10,099 bases of DNA, from contig JACZSI010000057.1 in NCBI GenBank assembly GCA_022574265.1, positions 1-10,099 on the forward strand, written 5' to 3'. Position numbers and translations under genes: made by a program. Shown here piece by piece: positions 7,098 to 10,099 of the stretch (position 1 is the first letter of the stretch; every line of letters starts with the position of its first letter). A model generated the notes under the pieces. The model searched no databases, was not told where the DNA came from, and worked only from the letters and a program-made list of their open reading frames with translations. This stretch comes from Chloroflexota bacterium (GTDB lineage: Bacteria; Chloroflexota; Dehalococcoidia; Lucifugimonadales; Australimonadaceae).

Positions 7098-7250
7098 CGG
7101 GGTGCCGAGATAGCTGCACTCCTCGGCAGGCTTCCTCGTCCACTCCTCTCGCTTCGAGGGTTCCCCTCCGGACTCCCCCCGGGGAGCATGCTGAGATAGT
7201 TTCTCGGTACGATGCGCGCTCCGGCAGGCAGTGGCCCCCTCACCTCGAAG

Positions 7251-7316
7251 CACCGCGTGGTGGCCTCGCTGCGGTGACCAAGGGAAGGCGGGTCTGATAG
7301 GCCACGATCCTTGGTC
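7251..7316. repeat. Two abutting inverted repeats (possible double hairpin)
   Basis: CACCGC (7251-7256) and GCGGTG (7271-7276) form a perfect 6-bp inverted repeat with a 14-nt loop. GACCAAGG (7276-7283) and CCTTGGTC (7309-7316) form a perfect 8-bp inverted repeat with a 25-nt loop. The two share the base at 7276. Such repeats also occur by chance in DNA this rich in G and C. Confidence 0.35.
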
Positions 7317-7323
7317 GAGGCGG

Positions 7324-7348
7324 CCACGGCCTGGCCCACGGCCCTGGC
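7324..7348. repeat. Imperfect tandem duplication, 12/13 bp
   Basis: CCACGGCCTGGC (7324-7335) is followed directly by CCACGGCCCTGGC (7336-7348), the same unit with one extra C. This looks like a local slippage or duplication event in non-coding DNA. Confidence 0.6.
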
Positions 7349-7530
7349 TGTTCAAGAATAGGCGCCCGCTCGCATCTTTTCTTTCGTTGGGGCTTCTGGG
7401 AGTCGCAACGAGGCATGGGCACGACGCCGGAGCCACGGTACCGAGCGCCTTGCCTACCCTCCAGCATGACAGAAGCGGTCTGACGGGAGAAGGGAAGGAT
7501 GGCCTCTCCCCTCCAAGACACGTCGACACG

Positions 7531-7839
7531 TCAGAGCCCCACCATGCGCCTGAGCAGCTCGCGGATCCGCGGCGCGTCCCGCAGACCCTCGGCGAACGGC
7601 TCCAGGAACTCCTCGCCGATCATCAGCGACCCTCGCCCGAACCGCGTTCCGTTGTAGTAGCAGAAGCGGAGCGTCTGCGAGCCGTCCTCGAATTCCAGCA
7701 GCTGGATGGTCGGCTCGTGGTGCGGCGTCTCGACGCTCGCCTCTTCCACCACGAACCCTCCGCCCCAGTGCATCTCGAAGGGTCGCGGGACGGTCCGTCC
7801 GAAGGAGCCGGCGTCGCTGTCGCGCTCGCGCTGTGCCAC
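7531..7839 (-). CDS. Small protein of unknown function (102 residues)
   Basis: I do not recognise the family. The product has a polar N-terminus (1-20), a strand-rich middle (WGGGFVVEEASVET 25-38, IQLLEFEDG 45-53, QTLRFCYYN 55-63, GRGSLMIGEEF 68-78) and a C-terminal helix ending in RIRELLRRMVGL. There is one cysteine, no membrane segment and no signal peptide, so it should be cytoplasmic. Coding is supported by the balanced composition, which contrasts with overlapping frames, and by GAGGAGG 6 nt before the GTG at 7839. The upstream TTG at 7854 overlaps the Shine-Dalgarno and is unlikely to be the start. The GTG lies 231 bp after the methyltransferase stop, so it may have its own promoter; a weak TATCAT -10 candidate lies at 7896-7891 on the minus strand. 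Confidence 0.7.
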   Translation of the reverse strand: MAQRERDSDAGSFGRTVPRPFEMHWGGGFVVEEASVETPHHEPTIQLLEFEDGSQTLRFCYYNGTRFGRGSLMIGEEFLEPFAEGLRDAPRIRELLRRMVGL

Positions 7840-7845
7840 GGTGGG

Positions 7846-7852
7846 CCTCCTC
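7846..7852 (-). promoter_or_regulatory. Shine-Dalgarno of the 102-residue protein gene
   Basis: The minus strand reads GAGGAGG, 6 nt before the GTG at 7839. It is one of the best ribosome sites in the window and decides for the GTG start over TTG at 7854. Confidence 0.75.
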
Positions 7853-7907
7853 AAGCAGATGGCCGCGGCCAGGCAGCGGCCTCGCCGCCCATGATACGCC
7901 CGCGCCG

Positions 7908-7924
7908 CAAGGGCTCAGCCCTTG
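7908..7924. repeat. Perfect 7-bp palindrome, 3-nt loop
   Basis: CAAGGGC (7908-7914) and GCCCTTG (7918-7924) flank TCA. It lies upstream of the 102-residue protein gene and is not followed by a T-run on either strand. It could be an operator or a hairpin stopping transcription from the methyltransferase operon; neither can be shown. Confidence 0.5.
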
Positions 7925-7980
7925 ACCCATAAGGGGGGTAGCGCCGTCGAGCCGGGCAACCCCTCCATGCATAGCGCAGG

Positions 7981-8020
7981 ACCTGCCCCCCGTTCGTCAG
8001 ACCCGCCCCCCGTTCGTGCT
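7981..8020 (+). repeat. Imperfect 20-bp tandem repeat next to palindrome copy C
   Basis: Positions 7981-8000 and 8001-8020 match at 16 of 20 bases, with a shared GCCCCCCGTTCGT. The second unit runs into palindrome copy C, so the first looks like a duplicated left edge of that element. Confidence 0.6.
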
Positions 8021-8041
8021 GAGGCTCTCGAAGCACGAACG
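8011..8041 (+). repeat. Interspersed REP-like palindrome, copy C
   Basis: CGTTCGTGCT (8011-8020) and AGCACGAACG (8032-8041) form a perfect 10-bp stem around an 11-nt loop. The core CTGAGGCTCTCGAAG differs from copy A at two positions (C to G and G to C) that leave the overall symmetry intact. It lies 29 bp after the methyltransferase stop on the minus strand and could act as a 3'-end hairpin, though no T-run follows. Confidence 0.75.
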
Positions 8042-8070
8042 AACGGTAGCCCCGCACCGCCGCCGGTACG

Positions 8071-8850
8071 CTAGCGCCGCTTCTTCGCCACCCAGACGAT
8101 GTCGTCGGCGTCGCCGGTGACGGGCCCGCCCTCGAAGTCGCCCGCGACCGACTCGACGTCGAAGCCGCAGACCTCGAGCAGGTGCTGCATCTCGTAGCGG
8201 AAGGTGTAGCGCAGGTCGAAGTCCCGGTACAGCCGGCGCGTCACGACCCCCTTGGGGTCCAGCTCCTCGATGATGAGGCGCGCGCTGTTGACCTGCTCCG
8301 CGCCGTCCCAGCCGTTCTGGCCCCAGACGACGATCGTGCCGCCGCCGGGCTGCTTCACGTCGCGGACGTGGAACGGAACGGTCTCGTCGGCCTCGACGCC
8401 GAGCTGGCCGACGTCGGGCGCGAAGACGTCGAGCGCGAGCGTGCCGCCGGCCGGCAGGTGCGCGGCCGCGGTCGCCAGCGCCGCCTTCTGCTGCTCCACC
8501 GTCAGCATCGACTGGAACGAGCGGAAGGGCATGATCACGAGCGGGTAGCTGCCGGCCAGGCGGACGCCGGTCATGTCGTCGGTCTGGAAGATGCAGCGCT
8601 CCGTCAGCTTGCGCTCGGCGGCCTTGGCCTGCGCGGCCTCGATCATCATCGGCGAGATGTCGACGCCGACGACGTCGATGCCCTTGGCCGCGATGGCCAG
8701 GCTCACGCGGCCGGTGCCGCACCCAAGCTCCAGGACCGGCCCGCCGACGCTCTCGGCGAGCCCCGTGTAGAAGGCCAGGTCGTGGGTCAGGTCGGCGTAG
8801 ACCGCGTCGTAGATCTCCGCCCAGTCGTCGTAGGGGTATTCGTAGGCCAA
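8071..8850 (-). CDS. Class I SAM-dependent methyltransferase, substrate unknown
   Basis: The 259-residue product has a Rossmann methyltransferase core. Motif I VLELGCGTGR (39-48) binds S-adenosylmethionine, an acidic residue ends strand 2 (VVGVDIS, Asp64), and TDD (90-92) lies in the motif II region. The opening YDDWAEIYDAVYAD and the C-terminal YRDFDLRYTFRYEMQHLLEVCGF resemble small-molecule type methyltransferases, but the substrate cannot be told. There is no ATG at a sensible place. TTG at 8850 is preferred because GAGGA lies 5 nt upstream. TTG at 8862, which overlaps the ruvA stop as TTGA, is the alternative and would add four residues. The ATG at 8997 would overlap ruvA by 139 bp and only translates ruvA in another frame. 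With the 8850 start the gene begins 8 bp beyond the ruvA stop codon. It sits where ruvB is often found, but is unrelated to it. Confidence 0.85.
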   Translation of the reverse strand: MAYEYPYDDWAEIYDAVYADLTHDLAFYTGLAESVGGPVLELGCGTGRVSLAIAAKGIDVVGVDISPMMIEAAQAKAAERKLTERCIFQTDDMTGVRLAGSYPLVIMPFRSFQSMLTVEQQKAALATAAAHLPAGGTLALDVFAPDVGQLGVEADETVPFHVRDVKQPGGGTIVVWGQNGWDGAEQVNSARLIIEELDPKGVVTRRLYRDFDLRYTFRYEMQHLLEVCGFDVESVAGDFEGGPVTGDADDIVWVAKKRR

Positions 8851-8855
8851 CGTGA

Positions 8856-8860
8856 TCCTC
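8856..8860 (-). promoter_or_regulatory. Shine-Dalgarno deciding the methyltransferase TTG start
   Basis: The minus strand reads GAGGA, overlapping the ruvA stop codon and 5 nt before the TTG at 8850. The other TTG at 8862 has no such site upstream. Overlap of the site with the ruvA stop suggests translational coupling. Confidence 0.5.
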
Positions 8861-9476
8861 AAGCGGTCGGGTTCGGAGCGTTGCCCATGCGCCGGAGAGC
8901 GCGACGGACGCGCTCGTCGGTCTCCAGGCCGTCGTCGGACTCGACGGCGAGGGCCTGGCGCGCCTCCGCGGCGGAGAAGCCGAGGCCGAGCAGCCACTGG
9001 AGGGCGGGGTCGCCGGCGGCGGCACCCGATGAAGGGGCCGCGGCCGATATGGGCCCGCCGATCTGTTTCTCGACGCCGGCCTTGAGCTCGAGGATGATGC
9101 GCTCGGCCGTGCGCTTGCCGACGCCCTGCGCGCGGCTGATCGCGACCGTGTCGCCGGCGACGATCGCGCCGGCGAGCTCCTCGGGCGAGAGCACGGACAG
9201 CACCGCCATCGCGGCCTTGGGGCCCACCTGACTGACGCCGAGCAGCGACCCGAACAGCTTGCGGCCCGCCTCGGTGACGAAGCCGTAGAGCTGGAGGTCG
9301 TCCTCGCGCACGGCGAGGTGCGTCAGCAGCCGCACCTGGCCCCCCGTCTTGGGGAGCGCGGCCAGGTCGTGCGCGGGGACCAGCACCTTGAGCACGAGGC
9401 CACCGCCGATCCGCACCAGGGCGGCGTCCGCCGTCGTGCCCTCGACGGTCCCCTCGATCGCTTCGATCAGACTCAT
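8859..9476 (-). CDS. ruvA: Holliday junction DNA-binding subunit RuvA
   Basis: The 205-residue protein is the junction-binding tetramer that holds a Holliday junction in square-planar form and loads the RuvB branch-migration motor. It shows the N-terminal OB fold (1-63, ending in REDDLQLYGF) and two helix-hairpin-helix motifs (VSQVGPKAAM 81-90 and AQGVGKRTAERIILELK 116-132). A flexible Ala/Gly/Ser linker (143-155) follows, then the C-terminal RuvB-contacting domain (156-198, with LLGLGFSAAEARQAL). Its length is typical. The ATG at 9476 follows the ruvC stop TAG after a single base, so the two genes are translated as a coupled pair. Confidence 0.95.
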   Translation of the reverse strand: MSLIEAIEGTVEGTTADAALVRIGGGLVLKVLVPAHDLAALPKTGGQVRLLTHLAVREDDLQLYGFVTEAGRKLFGSLLGVSQVGPKAAMAVLSVLSPEELAGAIVAGDTVAISRAQGVGKRTAERIILELKAGVEKQIGGPISAAAPSSGAAAGDPALQWLLGLGFSAAEARQALAVESDDGLETDERVRRALRRMGNAPNPTA

Positions 9477-9477
9477 G

Positions 9478-9987
9478 CTACGAGACCCTCGCCGTGCGGA
9501 CGCGCTCGTCGGCGCGCCACTGCTGGATGTGGCAGAGCGCCACCGCAAGGGCGTCCGAGGCGTCCTCGGACGCCGGCGCTTCGTCGAGCCCCAGCAGCAG
9601 ACGGACGGCCTGCGCCACCTGCTGCTTGGTCCCGGCGCCGTAGTCCGCGACCGCGCTTTTGACCCGCGACGGCGCGTAGCGGTGGACGGGCATGCCGGCG
9701 CCGGCCGCGAGCACGAGCGCGACGGCCTGCGCCTGGCCGACGACGATGCCCGACTTGGCGCCGCGCTCCGGTGCCACGAACGGCTCCTCGATGGCCATCT
9801 GGTCGGGATGCCAGCGCTCGATGACCTCGCCGAGGCCCTGCTGGATGCGCAGCAGCCGCTCGCCGACCACGGTGCTCCGGCCCCCCTCGATCGCGCCCTG
9901 ATCGAGACAGCGCGTCGCCGGCCCGTCGACGTCGAGGACGCCATACCCCAGGAACCTGGTCCCCGGGTCCACGCCCAGCACGCGCAT
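9478..9987 (-). CDS. ruvC: Holliday junction resolvase RuvC
   Basis: The 169-residue protein is the RNase H-fold endonuclease that cuts Holliday junctions symmetrically. The four catalytic acidic residues are visible: Asp7 in VLGVDPGT, Glu67 in MAIEEPF, and Asp142 and Asp145 in SEDASDALAVALCH. The GQAQAVAL and YAPSRVKSAVADYGAGTKQQV stretches are typical of RuvC. The ATG at 9987 is chosen because AGGAGG lies 5 nt upstream and the protein then begins exactly at MRVLGVDPG. The upstream in-frame ATG at 10020 overlaps a -10-like element and would add a non-conserved extension. It is the first gene of a ruvC–ruvA–methyltransferase operon. The frequently neighbouring yebC and ruvB are not next to it here. 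Confidence 0.95.
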   Translation of the reverse strand: MRVLGVDPGTRFLGYGVLDVDGPATRCLDQGAIEGGRSTVVGERLLRIQQGLGEVIERWHPDQMAIEEPFVAPERGAKSGIVVGQAQAVALVLAAGAGMPVHRYAPSRVKSAVADYGAGTKQQVAQAVRLLLGLDEAPASEDASDALAVALCHIQQWRADERVRTARVS

Positions 9988-9992
9988 CGTCC

Positions 9993-9998
9993 CCTCCT
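9993..9998 (-). promoter_or_regulatory. Shine-Dalgarno deciding the ruvC start
   Basis: The minus strand reads AGGAGG, 5 nt before the ATG at 9987, which favours this start over the ATG at 10020. Confidence 0.75.
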
Positions 9999-10018
9999 GT
10001 CCTGTCGAGTCAGGGGCC

Positions 10019-10024
10019 ATTCTA
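10019..10024 (-). promoter_or_regulatory. Candidate -10 element of the ruvC operon
   Basis: TAGAAT on the minus strand matches the -10 consensus at 5 of 6 positions and lies 31 nt before the ruvC ATG. The string CCTAGAATGRCC around it is shared with the promoter of the MIP18 gene. No good -35 is present at a 16-18 nt spacing (TTTCCC at 17), so recognition may be weak or need an activator. Confidence 0.4.
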
Positions 10025-10055
10025 GGCGCGGGAGCGCAGCCGGGAAAGGAGGCGG

Positions 10056-10099
10056 ATGACCGTCAACGGGGAGATCGCAAGGGCACGGCCGGGCTCGTG
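10056..10099 (+). CDS. Possible start of a divergent gene (truncated by window edge)
   Basis: ATG at 10056 opens a frame to the window end, starting MTVNGEIARARPGS. AAAGGAGG at 10045-10052 lies 3 nt before it, a strong but closely spaced ribosome site, and an in-frame stop at 10023 limits any extension. Fourteen residues are too few to name a product. The minus strand also has an open frame here, ending at 10022-10024, so the call is tentative. Confidence 0.3.
   Translation, partial: MTVNGEIARARPGS

Larger units (their letters stand above)
6863..7530. other. Gene-free, palindrome-rich region upstream of uvrB
   Basis: No reading frame here looks coding. The open frames on both strands give low-complexity Arg/Pro/Ser/Gly-rich translations without recognisable motifs, start with no Shine-Dalgarno, and run through the palindromes. 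The region holds two inverted copies of a CTGAGCYTGTCGAAG palindrome (6999-7027 and 7071-7097). It also has hairpins at 7173-7186, 7189-7209, 7251-7276 and 7276-7316, an imperfect tandem duplication at 7324-7348 and an 8-bp tandem repeat at 7517-7532. No tRNA, T-box or other named RNA was recognised. It may be repeat-derived filler, a decayed element, or a structured RNA. Confidence 0.6.

Noticed and set aside
6885..7529. A 214-codon minus-strand frame in the gap before uvrB
   Set aside because: It reads through both palindromes, has low-complexity Ser/Gly/Arg translation and no Shine-Dalgarno. I treat it as non-coding.
7231..7932. A 233-codon plus-strand frame spanning the gap and the 102-residue gene
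   Set aside because: No motif or ribosome site is visible, and it runs antisense to a better-supported gene and across repeats.
8859..9944. A 361-codon minus-strand frame extending ruvA upstream through ruvC
   Set aside because: The extra N-terminus is ruvC read in another frame. RuvA begins normally at MSLIEAIEGT at 9476.
10022..10099. C-terminus of a minus-strand gene such as yebC upstream of ruvC
   Set aside because: The frame ends in a Leu/Arg/Ser-rich stretch that does not resemble the YebC C-terminus, and a divergent plus-strand start with a ribosome site fits slightly better. It remains undecided because only 78 bp are visible.

Overview
The window is GC-rich bacterial DNA carrying mostly housekeeping genes. 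It suggests a member of the Chloroflexota, possibly the Dehalococcoidia. The reasons are the RNase J–FtsK neighbourhood, the divergent FtsK alpha domain with its charged insertion, the stand-alone MIP18 protein next to an Mrp-like ATPase, and interspersed palindromes with the core CTGAGCYTGTCGAAG. This placement is an inference from gene content and no database was searched.

Layout. (1) Positions 1-126 hold the 3' end of an RNase J gene, followed by a short terminator-like hairpin. (2) Positions 193-2451 (+) encode an FtsK/SpoIIIE DNA translocase. (3) A minus-strand block converges on ftsK and reads from right to left: uvrB (6846-4726), a lipoprotein gene overlapping its 3' end (4754-3759), then a MIP18/SufT-like gene with its own strong promoter (3692-3378) and an Mrp/NBP35-like ATPase (3310-2462). 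(4) Positions 6847-7530 hold no convincing gene but are rich in palindromes and short repeats. (5) Positions 7531-7839 (-) encode a 102-residue protein of unknown function. (6) Positions 8071-9987 (-) are a compact operon, ruvC–ruvA–class I methyltransferase, with junctions of 1 bp and a small overlap. (7) At the right edge a possible gene starts on the plus strand at 10056, divergent from ruvC.

How the genes work together. Three genes act in DNA repair and recombination (uvrB, ruvA, ruvC) and one in chromosome segregation (ftsK). The MIP18 and Mrp-like pair looks like iron-sulfur cluster assembly or carriage split over two genes: many bacterial Mrp proteins carry a MIP18 domain at their N-terminus, and here it is a separate upstream gene. 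The Mrp-like protein contains no cysteine at all, so it lacks the usual cluster-binding CxxC. Start signals fall into two kinds: ftsK and uvrB have TATCGT exactly 10 nt before the ATG and no Shine-Dalgarno, whereas the MIP18 gene and ruvC have a TAGAAT -10 element about 30 nt upstream and a good Shine-Dalgarno.

I found no CRISPR array, phage gene, transposase, toxin-antitoxin pair or defence system. The observations most worth following are the cysteine-free Mrp partner of the MIP18 protein, the two promoter classes, and the palindrome-rich gap in front of uvrB.
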